A DNA stretch of 64,000 nucleotides. Source: Aralia elata. Taxonomy: Eukaryota > Streptophyta > Magnoliopsida > Apiales > Araliaceae. Shown in pieces: positions 36,601 to 47,418 of the stretch. Each line of letters opens with the position of its first letter. The first letter of the stretch is position 1. The stretch is taken from contig CM068379.1 in the NCBI GenBank assembly GCA_034770075.1, positions 27,217,506 to 27,281,505 on the forward strand, written 5' to 3'. A program made the position numbers and the translations under genes. The notes below the pieces were generated by a model. That model had not been told where the DNA came from, searched no databases, and worked only from the letters and a program-made list of their open reading frames with translations.

Positions 36601-37583
36601 CTTAGTCCTTGCACATTATTACATATGTGAGAACTACAGCCGGTATCCAATACCCAAGTAGAATTTTGACTTTCAGAAAAATTAATTTCAATCATGAACA
36701 AACCTAGATCGGAAGTCGAAGCTTCTCCAAGCCTCTTTTGGTCCGCAAGGTACTCCTTGCAGTTCCTCTTCCAGTGTCCCGGCTTATTGCAATGGTAGCA
36801 AATTCCTTTGCTATCTGGATCAGGTTTCTTTTTATCCTTCCTCTTCGCCTTGCCCTTAGCCTTCTTGTTTTTCTTCTTTTCAGAAGATACCCTGGGCCTC
36901 TTCCTTTTCTTGGAAGAATCATCCACTAGTAAGACTTGGTTCTTGTTGGATGAGAAGTGACCTTCAGCAGTTTTCAAGATGTTAAGTAACTCAGGCAAGC
37001 TGACGTCCAACTTATTCATGTGAAAATTCACAACAAATTGTGAGAAGGTGTCCGGGAGTGACTGCAAGATCAAATCTTGACTTAACTCCCCATCCATCAC
37101 GAACCCAAGCTGTCCAAGCTTTTCAATCAGATTAATCATCTTAAGGACATGAGTCTCAACAGTAGTGCCCTCGGTCATACGAGATCAGAAGAGGTCCTTA
37201 AATATCTGATATCTAGCAGTCCTACTTTGCTCACCATACAACTCTTTGAGATGAAACAATATAGTAGGAGCATCCATAGTTTAATGCTGACGCTGAAGCT
37301 CGTTACTCATGGATGCGAGCATGATGCATTGAGCTAAGATTGCATCATCTTGCCACTTTCTGAAAGTAGCAATCTCTTCCTCAGAGGATGTTTCTGCAAC
37401 ACTTGCAGGGACTGGCGAATTTAGGACATAAGAAATCTTTTCAGCAGTGAGAACAATTCTCAGATTCCTTAACCAGTCCGTGTAATTCGGTCCGGTCAGT
37501 TTGTTAGCATCAAGTATGCTACGCAGTGATAGTGAGTTTGACATTTTTAAATTTTGCATGTGAAATAGACAACATTTTAGCAT
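33612..37583 (-). pseudogene. Copia internal 2: gag-pol polyprotein, one frame broken only by stops
   Basis: A complete Ty1/copia gag-pol in a single reading frame of 1324 codons with about eight premature stops and no frameshift. In order: gag (likely Met at 37544, MSNSLSLRSILDANK); CCHC knuckle CYHCNKPGHWKRNC; protease WVLDTGCSSHICNN; integrase finger with WHYRLGHIN and CESCLMGK; integrase core with HTDVCGPM, LQSDRGGEY and NGVSERRNRTLLD. RT follows with WQMDVKTAFLNEELEE and YVDDILLIGND, then RNase H with EGYTDSSFQMD and TEAEYIAASEA, ending IADPFTKAL...GDWL. Stops visible include 37281, 35565, 34956, 34713 and 34149. It is the best-preserved copia body here but defective. Confidence 0.93.
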
Positions 37584-37743
37584 ACATTCAATTTATTAAT
37601 TACCAAAATAAATTAGGTCTTTATTTTAAATTGGTATCTCCCACTATTTTCATCAAACTATATTACCCTCATTATATAGTTCGGCAATTCTAATTAAAGA
37701 TTTGCTAGTGAGATTAAGGATCCCATTTCAAATGTATATAGTC

Positions 37744-38030
37744 TTGTGGTGACACAACAAACGATATATAAATAAATAGGTAGACAACTATTGTCAATTA
37801 CATCACTATGTAACTCCTTGTATTTTGCCTCTTAAATTATTTTGATCAAGTGGTGACACATCCGAATCAAAATTATCCAAGTTAAGTCCAACCTAGCACT
37901 TCCATATATTCGAAAGAAAAACACTGTCCTTGTGGTGACACAACAAAACAACATCGTTCAGTCTATTTATAAGCATCAATGTGATAAAGCAACATCTTAA
38001 ATATTTAATACTTGCCTTGTGGTGACACAA
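37744..38030 (-). repeat. Repeated hairpin motif in the copia leader
   Basis: TTGTG-GTGA-CACAA, an inverted repeat with a four-base loop, at 37744-37757, 37930-37943 and 38017-38030, with a variant AAGTGGTGACACAT at about 37848. Spacing 82-104 bp. Internal 1 has the same set around 29987-30265. Confidence 0.75.
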
Positions 38031-38989
38031 CAAACTTATATTAAATATTTAATACTCTATTGTTTTACCATGCTAGAAGGCGACGTTCGATATTCCAAAT
38101 ATCTTTGAACGCTTAGGACTTAATATATTACTGTGAGCGGTTTGTTATTATTAGTCTCATCTTATTTAACGCGCATGCACATATATATATAAAATACGCG
38201 TCATATTATTTAACATGCGAAGCATGTTGTATAATATATAATATATATATAGTAAACATGCACATATAGAATACTATATTCTACCTGGATTGATTATGGA
38301 CTTTTATTCTAGTTTGGTTCACTAGAGTCACCAAGTGAACCAAAAGGTCAAACCTAGGGTGCAAGAATTAAATTTAAATATAACTATTACATTTAAACCC
38401 GGGCTCCATTACAAACGGGTCTTCAAGCGCTCCTTTCTCCTTTGTCTCCAATTCTTCAAAATTAATTCTAATTAGTCCTATTACAGAAACTATTTACAAT
38501 AAATAGAAACCTTGATCAGCAGTCAAGGGGAAGTACATAGGAGGGAGATAGAATTTACATTAAGAAAAATTAGAGAAGACGAGGTACGTAGACCCCATTT
38601 ATGAAAACCCATTCATTCAAGCATCCACTAAAATAAATCCAATCACACATTGGTCAATAGTCCATAATCAATCCCTATTTATTATCATACATATCTCTAT
38701 ATGTATCAATAAATAACATTCATCTCATGAATAATAAATTCATCCCATATATGCATTGATATCAATTAATGAGCAAAAGTTTTGCTAATATTTAGTTTTG
38801 AAACAAAATAAACTCTTTTATTTTAATCAAAAACCAAATCCAAATCCAAATTAAACTCTTTTAATTTTTAGCATTCTGAAATCTTATTCCAGATAAAATA
38901 AACTCTTTTATTTTAAACTTTTATCAATAAAACAAACTATTTATGTTAATTGAGAAAACCAAAAAAAAAAATTTCAAAGTCTGCACACC

Positions 38990-39108
38990 GGCGCGGCCGC
39001 GCTCCAAATTGTATTAGGAGCGGCGCGGCCACGCTGCACCCCAGAAACGTTTTCTAGGTTAGGGCGCGACCGCGCTCCAGAATGAACTGGAAGCGGCGCG
39101 GCCGCGCC
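38990..39108. repeat. Four phased palindromes in the copia internal 2 leader
   Basis: 38990-39003, 39022-39035, 39063-39076 and 39095-39108 (GGCGCGGCCGCGCC). Centre spacing 32, 41 and 32 bp. Confidence 0.85.
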
Positions 39109-39210
39109 GCGACGCAGATTCAGAAAAAATTTTCTTCAGCCCAAAATCCGATCGTATCGTATATTAATTCATACATGGAATCATCAAGATCGATAATTAG
39201 CACATGATTA

Positions 39211-39223
39211 GGCTCTGATACCA
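39211..39223 (-). other. Primer binding site of copia internal 2
   Basis: Minus strand TGGTATCAGAGCC, initiator-Met tRNA type, one base from LTR D. Confidence 0.85.
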
Positions 39224-39509
39224 CTGTTAGGTTTGTATATAGCGTGAACATGCAATCAAATTACATAAATAGTGCGGAAGCGCGATAAAACGGATTTTAA
39301 AATTTTTATACAAACCATCACCATGATCGATCAATGTGCTCAATTAACGATATAAACGAAAGAGAAAGAGAATAAGAATTATACCCTCGTAGAACAAAGC
39401 TTCCTCGGGTACAAGTTCAACTCCTAGTCCTTCGTGTTCTCCTCGAATTCAACGGTGTGATTCCTTCCTTTGATCAACGTTAGCCACCCAAGTGTTTGGC
39501 CTCTAGAGG

Positions 39510-39514
39510 TGATC
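39510..39514 (+). repeat. Left TSD of S1 (TGATC)
   Basis: Repeated at 42838-42842; removing S1 restores the LTR sequence CTAGAGGTGATC(C). Confidence 0.9.
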
Positions 39515-42500
39515 TGTAACGCCCCCAAATCCGGGTCACCTGAGCCACGGACCTGGTTCGCCACTATCTAAAATAATAATTATACAATCGATAACTTAAA
39601 GCGAAATAAAGGAATATTTACATTGATATAACATAAATAAACCTGTCCCAAGTCTCGAAACCAATAATATTACAAAACATAACATAATACAAAAGGGTAA
39701 ATATGTCTTAATACACGACGTCAATAATAAGTCTTAATACAAACGGTAATTCTAGAACAACAAATTACAACTACTCCGTAGCTTTCCCCTTTCCCTTATC
39801 TTTTCATGAGCTCTCGCCACGTGCCGCACTAACTGAAATGTTTTTAAAGAGAGCAAGGGGTGAGCAACAATTTGCCCCGCAAGTATAATAGCAGTGAATA
39901 ATCACATGAATAACTTTATAGTTCTCAGGAGTAAAAATTTAGCTAACACAAGGAAATAAACAACTTCTTTCATCACCATTATAGTGGCCACTAAGGACCG
40001 AAGGATTTCTGAAGTATCCAAGGATTTCAAAGTATCCCGAAGAAGGGAACTATTCAATACTGAGGGTGCACCAAGGCACAGAACTCTATTCTAGAATTAC
40101 TGGAAATTCATCCGATAATCCACAAAACTGGTACAATAGGTGATCAGCCTAAAATACCTGGCGTTATGCATAAGCCTTACATTTTCCATTTACGCGCGTG
40201 TCGGTTTCCCGACGTTTATACAATTTCCCCTGCTGTGAGGGTTGTTCCACTCAGCTTTACATGGGAGTCCAGACCAAAACAATTTGATCGGACAATTTTA
40301 CTTAACAACAATAATAGTTGGAGGACTTTAACCCCGCTTTAGTAACCAAATCAATAAGTGTCTAGCTGAAACAATTAGCCTTGACATAGCTTTTAAACAG
40401 TCTATGGAATAAAGGACTTTAAGGTTCAACAACATGCATGATAGCATTTAAAAATATCTTGAATGAATAAAAATTCATAATCTTTGGAATCACACAATAT
40501 ATAACATTGCATGACATGGGCTTTCATTTCAATACTTGAATAGAAGTATGAATACTAGCACATTAATTGCTAAATTGATAAGTAATTTGAATGGAGTCAA
40601 GAAGCTCAATAAGCTTGCTCACTAAATAATATTTGCTCGATAGATAAATGAATTCGAAACTTGCCCAATAAATGAATCGAGTAAGGAAAACTCGCACAAT
40701 TAAATAGGAGTTGTATGAGTTAGGAAACTTGCTTTGTACATGCGTTAATAACTTGACGTTAATCGTCCGTCAACAAAATATCCTACATAGTTTATTAAAA
40801 TCATCATAAATATTAGTCACAAAAGAACTAGGTTCATTACAGTCATCACATCATTAAAATACATTGATTGCCACTACGCTTACCCAGTCGGGGGTCTGGC
40901 GGGGGTCGGGGGGCAGCGCCCCCTGGAAATCCAAGCGTAATTTGTAATCCGTTAATTCAATTTACGCCTTAGGACAACATCGTTTAGGTCGACACGGGTA
41001 TAAATTAAGCACATAAAGCTTTAACAAGATATAAGCGTTTTTAATCATTTTGTACAAAAATATAAGTTTTAGACTCGCGGGAAAAATTTACTGGGTCCGA
41101 TCCGATCCGGCCCGACCCGGTCCGGCCCGACCCGACCCGGTCCAGCCTGACCCGACCCGGACCAGGCGCGGAACAGCGGCATGCAGTAGCAGTTCTGCAG
41201 TTCCTGCAGAACCGCGAACTGGTAGACTCTCGCCCGCTTCAGCCCCTATATCTCCCTCTATACTCGATCAATTTGGTCCGTTACGGACTCTATGGATTCC
41301 CAAGACACGAGACTACAATATATCAAAAATGCAAGATGACCCATAAACACTAACACAGCCAAATCCTTAGCCAAAGCACCACATTGATGCTCTGTTTTTC
41401 GCAGTCATGATACATTTCACTAAAACCTTCACTGTAACTTTATTTTGGCATCATTTTGGTTCATTCCAACTAAGTTATCTTCACAACTCATGGAAGTACA
41501 ATACTAAAACAACAAACAATCAAAATAATTACACCATCAAGGCTTTACAGTCCTCTAACAGTCCAAAGGTCCAAAAGTCCAAAAATGTCCAAAGTTCATC
41601 CTTTAAGCCAAGGTTCAGATCTTTCCTTGTTTTTGTTCCACTTTGAGGGTGTTAATGGTTTATATAGATTCTTTAAGAACCTCCATGGTAGATTCAACAC
41701 AACCAACAACAACGAAAATCAACAAAATCCAACCTGCAAGCATGAAAGCAAAACAAAACTCATGAAAACTTCACTTGGAGAAGAAATGGTTGTGGTTTGT
41801 GATTACCTCTTTGTTGCTTGCTTTGAGTAGAATGAGATGGTTGTTAGAGTGCTCCTGGACTCCCTCTTGCTGCCCTTCTCCTTCTTTTCCCTCCTTCCTT
41901 GCTTTCCTTCTTCTTCCCGAACACTCTTCTCTTTTCCTACTTCCTTCTTTCTCTCTCTCTCTCTCTCTCTATAGCTCTATCCTTGCTTGCAAAATGAGGA
42001 GTATGCAGATGGTTTAAGTGAGAAGGAGGATGAGTTGATGGGAGGATAAGGTGAGTGCTTCGGGAGAAGATGGAATGTATTGATATGTAGAAAATACTTC
42101 ACCCGAGCTCTTGAAAACCAAATTGAGGAGGATGTTTTGTGAAGTTAAAAATCCCATGCTTAGTGTCCTGTGACGGTTTATTCCCCCCTCATGTGATTGG
42201 CTAATACAATTAATGCTCTCTCCTGATTGGTTGAGGCTTAATTGCCTCTCCAATTAATCAAATATACAGATAAATATACCCGAATACTCCCACTTTTGTA
42301 CCAAATTTGGTAAATATCTCTACCCAAAATTAAAATTGGTACTCACATAAATTATTGGGATGCGTAAAAATATTTATTATGGGATTTGTCCAATTATTCG
42401 GAATGCCCATATTATACATTTCGGATACAGATTAAATCACGTATCAGCTCCAATAAAATTTCTGACACTTGGAAAAATTATTCCTTCGCATACACGTCTT

Positions 42501-42713
42501 AACAAAATTAATAGAAAGAGACGCAAAAATATTCGGGCGTGAATAGTGCTCATGAATAGTGTCTCGGGAAACGTGCCCCAGGAATATTAATTTTGTGAAT
42601 TTTCGCAAAATCGATTTATTCATTCTAACGACACAACAACACATAAAATTTAACATATGCACATTTTCTAGGCTGTAACACAATTCTAAACACATAGTAC
42701 AGATTAATATAAA

Positions 42714-42779
<66 letters not shown>

Positions 42780-42837
42780 TCATTTTGTTCATACATAACT
42801 CGGGTTACAAGGAAATCTAAAATTCCCGATCGTTACA
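39515..42837 (-). mobile_element. S1: solo LTR of a Tekay-like element (3323 bp)
   Basis: Perfect terminal inverted repeats TGTAACG...CGTTACA and a 5-bp TSD (TGATC), with no gag or pol inside. Its plus-strand start is the reverse complement of the end of the T1 LTR, so it lies in minus orientation. It holds a pyrimidine/CT tract (about 41930-41975), GC-rich tracts at 40893-40925 and 41093-41170, a palindrome GTTCTGCAG-TTC-CTGCAGAAC (41192-41212) and a long ATA/TAA microsatellite (42713-42779). Solo LTRs arise by recombination between the two LTRs of an element. Confidence 0.92.
42713..42779 (+). repeat. ATA/TAA microsatellite in S1
   Basis: About 22 consecutive ATA/TAA units close to the LTR start (minus orientation). 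Such a run is expected to vary in length. Confidence 0.9.
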
Positions 42838-44417
42838 TGATCCGCCAAGGAAGAATAAGTATTCAAGAAGTTGGGTGTTTGGCAAAACCCTAGTTTTTAT
42901 CTCTATAGAAATTGCAAGTACTCTCCACAATCTAATGCAAGAGTGTGTAACCCTAATCTATGATAAAACTCTTCTTATTTATAGATGTAGGAATAACCCT
43001 TCCCTAAACTATTTAGGATTAGGGTTTATATTCTAATTAAACTCCTTTAATTAATTATGCTCCTAATCCAATTAGGAATTCGTGAGAGAGTACTTCTATT
43101 AATTAATTCTCAATCCCTATTAGGAAATAAATAATAGTTCTATTAATTAATTCCCAATCCCTATTAGGAATTAAATAATAGTAATAGTAATAATAATAAT
43201 AAGACTCCTCTTATTAATTTATATTTAATATTTCCAAAATATTAAATAATAAATATTAAGCTATTTAATTTATTCTATCTCCATAGACTAAATTAAATAC
43301 ACTTAACTTATTATTACAATTATGCCATTTACTTCTTAGATAAATATTTTTCTTTTGCGGTGTGACCCTTTAGGTTCACGATATTAAACCGGTTGTGAAT
43401 AAATCAATTAAAACAATTCTAATCTTATTTAAATAAATAAATTAAACTATTTAATTCATTTAAATAAATAATATTTATTCTACAATAAGGGTAAGCCCCC
43501 TTAGCGATCAACGACTTTCCAGATAATATAGATTTCAACATTAATCACAAAAGAACCTTTGAGTAAATAGTTACCGTACAATTCAATCCTTCTACCATAC
43601 AATGTCCCAATTAAATATAAGACATGGATTTACTATCAAGTCTTATTTTATTTAATTATATGCATTTCGATTCCCAAATGCACAACTCTAAATAATGCAA
43701 ATTAGAAACTCCTTTCTAATTTCATTCTGCCTTGGCCAAGGACTACTGAGTTATCATTTATCGAACCACATAGGACATTCACATCTTTTACTAGACGTGG
43801 TAGATTCTTTGTTGATCATTCACCTATCTCCATGGACAACTTATTATACCCAATCATACCCTTTGATATACCCCAAAGGTCTTAAAGGACATGTCATAGT
43901 ATAACTCATCATACACAAGATACTATGATGATCTCAAGTCCAAGGATCACTTGTACTACTATCACTAGAGGAATTCCTATTGACAGGCAAGTAAAACTCC
44001 ATTAGGTATTCCTTAGCGAGTCACGTTCAGTGAACTTATTCTCTAATCAGCACCTACATACTTGCTTTAGTGTCTCCACACAAATGATTATGAGATCAAT
44101 CATCCTCTTCCTAAGAGCAAGCAACGTATGTACTAATCTATCCGGATTCACTAATCCCCAATTTAGTAATCCAACGATTAGGAACAATTTTAGTTTGTGA
44201 GCTATCTTGAATTTAGATCTCATTAGCATGATCACCATCATGATTCTAAAAGCATTGCTCAAAACTATGGGTTTATCACATTTAATATAAAAGCACCATG
44301 TAGATAATATAAAATGCCTTTTAAGAAAATCAATTCTTTTATTAATAAATGAATAAGATTACAAAGTATATGCTACATCATATCAAATATGATCGGCTTA
44401 TGTGCATACTACTTTCA

Positions 44418-45242
44418 GTTACCGTACAATTCAATCCTTCTACCATACAATGTCCCAATTAAATATAAGACATGGAATTACTGTCAAGTCTTATTTTATT
44501 TAATTATATGTATTTCGATTCTCAAATGCACAACTCTGATTAATGCAATTAGAAACTCCTTTCTAATTTAATTCTGCTTTGGCCAAAGACTTCTGAGTCA
44601 TCATTTATCGAATCACATATGACATTCTCTCCTTTTACCAGAAGTGGTAGATTCTTTGTTGACCATTCACCTATCTCCATGTACAACTTATTATACCCAA
44701 TCATACCCTTTGATATACCCTAAGGGTCTTAAGGGACATGTCAAAGTATAACTCATTATACACAAGATACTATGATGATCTCAAGTCCAAGGATCACTTG
44801 TACTACTATTACTAGAGGAATTCCTATTGACAGACGAGTAAAACTCCATTAGGTATTCCTTAGCGAGCCACTTTCAGTGAACTTATTCTCTAATAAGCAA
44901 CTACATACTTGCTTTAGTGTCTCCACACAAATGATTATGAGATCAATCATCCTCTTCATAAGAGCAAGCAACGTATGTACTAATCTATCCGGATTCACTA
45001 ATCCCCTTTTTAGTAATCCAACGATTAGGAACGATTTTAGTTTGTGAGCTATCTAGAATTTAGATCTCATTAGCATGATCACCATCATGAATCTAAAAGC
45101 ATTGCTCAAAACTATGGGTTTATCACATTTAATATAACAGCACGATGTAGATAAAGTAAAATGCCTTTAACAAACGAATAAGATTACAAAGTATATGCTA
45201 CATCATATCAAATATGATTGGCTTGTGTGCATACTACTTTCA
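44418..45242 (-). repeat. Copia LTR E, right 825 bp only
   Basis: It begins in mid-LTR (GTTACCGTACAATTC) and ends ACTACTTTCA, followed by TSD TCAAT. Variants are B/F-like (CCCCTTTTTAGTAATCC; CACGATGTAGATAAAGTAAAATGCC). It is the outer remainder of the 5' LTR of the first copia element after the second entered it. Confidence 0.85.
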
Positions 45243-45268
45243 TCAATAAGGCACTGTAACTCACGAAA

Positions 45269-46231
45269 TTAAAGGCTGAACTTAGATTTGCCTGTAGAAG
45301 TAGGCGCTGAAGGACCCTCTGAAGGACCCGCTCCCTCATCATCTGATTCATGCTCTTCTTCAGCAGCACGAGAATGAACGATATAGCCCATACCACGAGG
45401 ATGTGACTCACCGCCTTCCCATTCCTTATAGCGTGCAATCAGATGGTGGTCCAAAAGTAGCAAAGGTTGCTGCAAAGCTTCCTCAGCCCCCCAACGAACT
45501 CCCGTGCGAAGACATAATCCACAAATCAGGGAAGGGTGTGGCAAACCACCCTGACTATGTAAATTCCGTAAAGTTCGGCGAATCGACGCCTCAATCAACT
45601 GGCCCACATTGATCTCAATCCCCGTCACAATAGCATATAATAATAAAGCTTTCTCCTTGGGTACATCACTCACATGCTGTGATGACATCAGTTTAGCAAA
45701 GAGGAAAGCATACCATACCTTCCCATAACGACTCAAGTCCTTACTATGGAACGAAATTGCTGCACGTGGCCCTCTGGATATCCAAGTCATCCCTGGTTTA
45801 CATAAGTCAGTAACCACCTTTTCCAAATTCGGTCCCTCCTCAAGAAATCGAGTGTATCTACAGCGTGTATCAGGCCTCAAGTTATAGTATTCATTGATCG
45901 ACTGGGCGCTGCATGAAACTGTCTTGCCCAGTATTGTAACCTTGCATGGAGCCGCGTCCTCTGCATTGGCATAAAATTCTTTGACAATGGCTATACATGC
46001 AGGTTCCGGATGGGCGGTGAATGTCTCCCATCCCCTCTCTACTATCCGAAGCATCATCTCACCATCTACCACTTCGTCAGGTGTGAGACCGCGCTCGGGA
46101 GTTAGAGCTTTACCCGATGTATACGATTCATATCTGTCAGCCACCTCAGCACTGACGAATTTTTGTCTATCAAACTGCCTGGATGGTGTAGAAGATGAAC
46201 CCTCACCCCGATGCCTTTTAGGAGCCATCAC
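45269..46231 (-). CDS. Athila A2 extra gene: putative plant transposon protein
   Basis: A 320-residue frame downstream of pol in the same orientation as A2. It starts MMAPKRHRGEGSS at 46231 and contains FVSAEVADRYESY, LTPERGL, ISRGPRAAISF and a basic/acidic Ser-rich tail (EEEHESDDEGAGPSEGP). Proteins with this make-up are common in Athila-type elements and in plant annotations as 'putative plant transposon protein'; their function is unknown. The frame ends at TAA (45269-45271), 22 bp before the copia TSD. Readable protein sequence continues on the other side of the copia block (24460 downward), so a 3' exon was probably cut off. The family assignment is from recognition, not a search. Confidence 0.7.
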   Translation of the reverse strand: MMAPKRHRGEGSSSTPSRQFDRQKFVSAEVADRYESYTSGKALTPERGLTPDEVVDGEMMLRIVERGWETFTAHPEPACIAIVKEFYANAEDAAPCKVTILGKTVSCSAQSINEYYNLRPDTRCRYTRFLEEGPNLEKVVTDLCKPGMTWISRGPRAAISFHSKDLSRYGKVWYAFLFAKLMSSQHVSDVPKEKALLLYAIVTGIEINVGQLIEASIRRTLRNLHSQGGLPHPSLICGLCLRTGVRWGAEEALQQPLLLLDHHLIARYKEWEGGESHPRGMGYIVHSRAAEEEHESDDEGAGPSEGPSAPTSTGKSKFSL

Positions 46232-47418
46232 TGATCACTTAACAAACAAACACAATCGAAGATTCGAGAACAACCAGGCTACTACACCACAACTCCGCTA
46301 TGCAGAACTAGGAACAACACTTCCCCCCAAACTCCAGCTCTACGAATTCCCAACTAAACTTTGCACAATTGAAGACACCAACATAAATTGCAATCCAGAC
46401 AATCCAACCAAATCCCAACGGAAAGCAAAACTCAAGAATAAAGCATGAACATCACTGCCCAATACCAATTCCAAAAGAACTTGATCGAAACGAAGTAACA
46501 GAATTACCCAATGTAGGATACCTGACAGAGGCACGGTGCACTGGAGCAGAATTGGTGATGTTGAGTGGTTGAACTGATTAACTTGCTTCTTCAATTCAGT
46601 GCAAACCCTAGAAATCGTTCATGCAACGATAAAGCATATGGATATTGTGAATAGAACAGAGTATTTCTCCTTTTGAATGAGAGATGATGGTAGAACTGTA
46701 TTCGTGTTTGGATTTAGAGAGGAGTGTGGTAGGGTTTGATTAGGAATCCAAGTGTGGGTAGAATGAGGGAGGAAATTAGAAGAGAAATCTGGAAGAATAG
46801 GGTTTGGTTGGTCTAGGAGAGGTAGAAATAGGAGTTGGATGAAGTTGCATGGGTTTAGGAGTGAAAGAAACCGAATTGGGATCGGTTTTTAAAAACTGAT
46901 TTCCGCGATTCTCGTCGGGGCAAGAAGTTTATACCTGAGAAGCTCGCCGGGGCGAGAATGGACAGAGAGGAATGGGCTGGAGTGAGAAAATATTACGCTG
47001 GAGCGAGTTTTGGCAGAGAGGTTCTCGCCGGGGCGAGAAACCCTAATGTATTTTTCTCGCCGGGGCGAGAATCATCTTTTCTGAAAAATTTTCTCTTTTG
47101 CTTTGCTCCTCTTGTCTTCAATTGGTGCCATCCCAATAGCATGTCTCTCTACTTCTAATGCATTCCCCTAGGCTTTATCCCTGGTCCAAAGAATAACATC
47201 ATAAATGAGTCCGACTACGAAGGAATTGAAGAATTATTTTAAAACAAGAACACTTTGAACTACTACTAACTAAAACAAAATTATTAACTACACTAGATCT
47301 ACGAAAGCAATAAAGTAGCATGATTTGGTTGCCTCCCATCAAGCGCTTGGTTTATAGTCGTCAACCCGACTTTCTCTATGGTATTAAGCATTAGTTTGAT
47401 CGAGAGAAGAGAGATAGA
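46232..47418 (-). other. A2 region between integrase and the extra gene
   Basis: Non-coding. Going 3' from pol it has the conserved GGGAGGCAACC motif (47324-47347), a GC-palindrome cluster (46911-47069), a TTTTTAAAAA stretch just after that cluster (46886-46895) that might serve as a weak TATA box, and a 5'-UTR-like region up to 46231. Confidence 0.6.
46911..47069. repeat. Internal GC-palindrome cluster of A2, inverted relative to the LTR cluster
   Basis: CTCGCCGGGGCGAG at 46943-46956, 47024-47037 and 47056-47069; variants at 46911-46924, about 46973-46986 and about 46994-47007. Centres are 32, 30, 21, 30 and 32 bp apart. The motif is the reverse complement of the one in the A2 LTRs. Confidence 0.8.

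Larger units (their letters stand above)
37584..39224 (-). other. Copia internal 2 leader
   Basis: Long non-coding leader. Four TTGTGGTGACACAA-type hairpin motifs at 37744, 37848, 37930 and 38017, palindromes at 38990-39108, and an intact primer site TGGTATCAGAGCC (39211-39223, minus). Confidence 0.85.
39225..44417 (-). repeat. Copia LTR D (5' LTR of the second element), split by solo LTR S1
   Basis: 39225-39514 plus 42843-44417 gives 1865 bp, the same length as copy A, and it carries the A/D-type 45-bp duplication (about 43090-43175). TATA (minus) at 42975-42983. It ends ACTACTTTCA and is followed directly by LTR E sequence starting GTTACCG. Confidence 0.9.
24473..45242 (-). mobile_element. 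Copia block: LTR B - internal 1 - LTR C - internal 2 - LTR D - partial LTR E
   Basis: Minus-strand Ty1/copia sequence inside A2 with TSD TCAAT at its outer ends. B and E belong to one subfamily and must be the LTRs of the first element. Internal 2 and D belong to a second element of the A/D subfamily that entered LTR E. LTR C is a chimera of the two. The lineage is uncertain: 1.8-kb LTRs, initiator-Met primer site and gag LRSILDANKLTGPNYTDWLRNLRIVL suggest an Angela/TAR-type element. Confidence 0.85.

Noticed and set aside
41050..41346. 98-residue frame in S1 with Pro/Ala/Arg repeats
   Set aside because: It reads a GACCCGG-type tandem repeat inside a solo LTR; no domain and no sign of selection.
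24473..45242. Two independent copia insertions side by side
   Set aside because: The TSD TCAAT occurs only at the outer ends, the middle LTR is shared and chimeric, and the partial LTR E completes the first element.
45269..46231. An ordinary host gene
   Set aside because: It lies between Athila pol and the Athila 3' LTR in the element's orientation and has the make-up of transposon-associated proteins.
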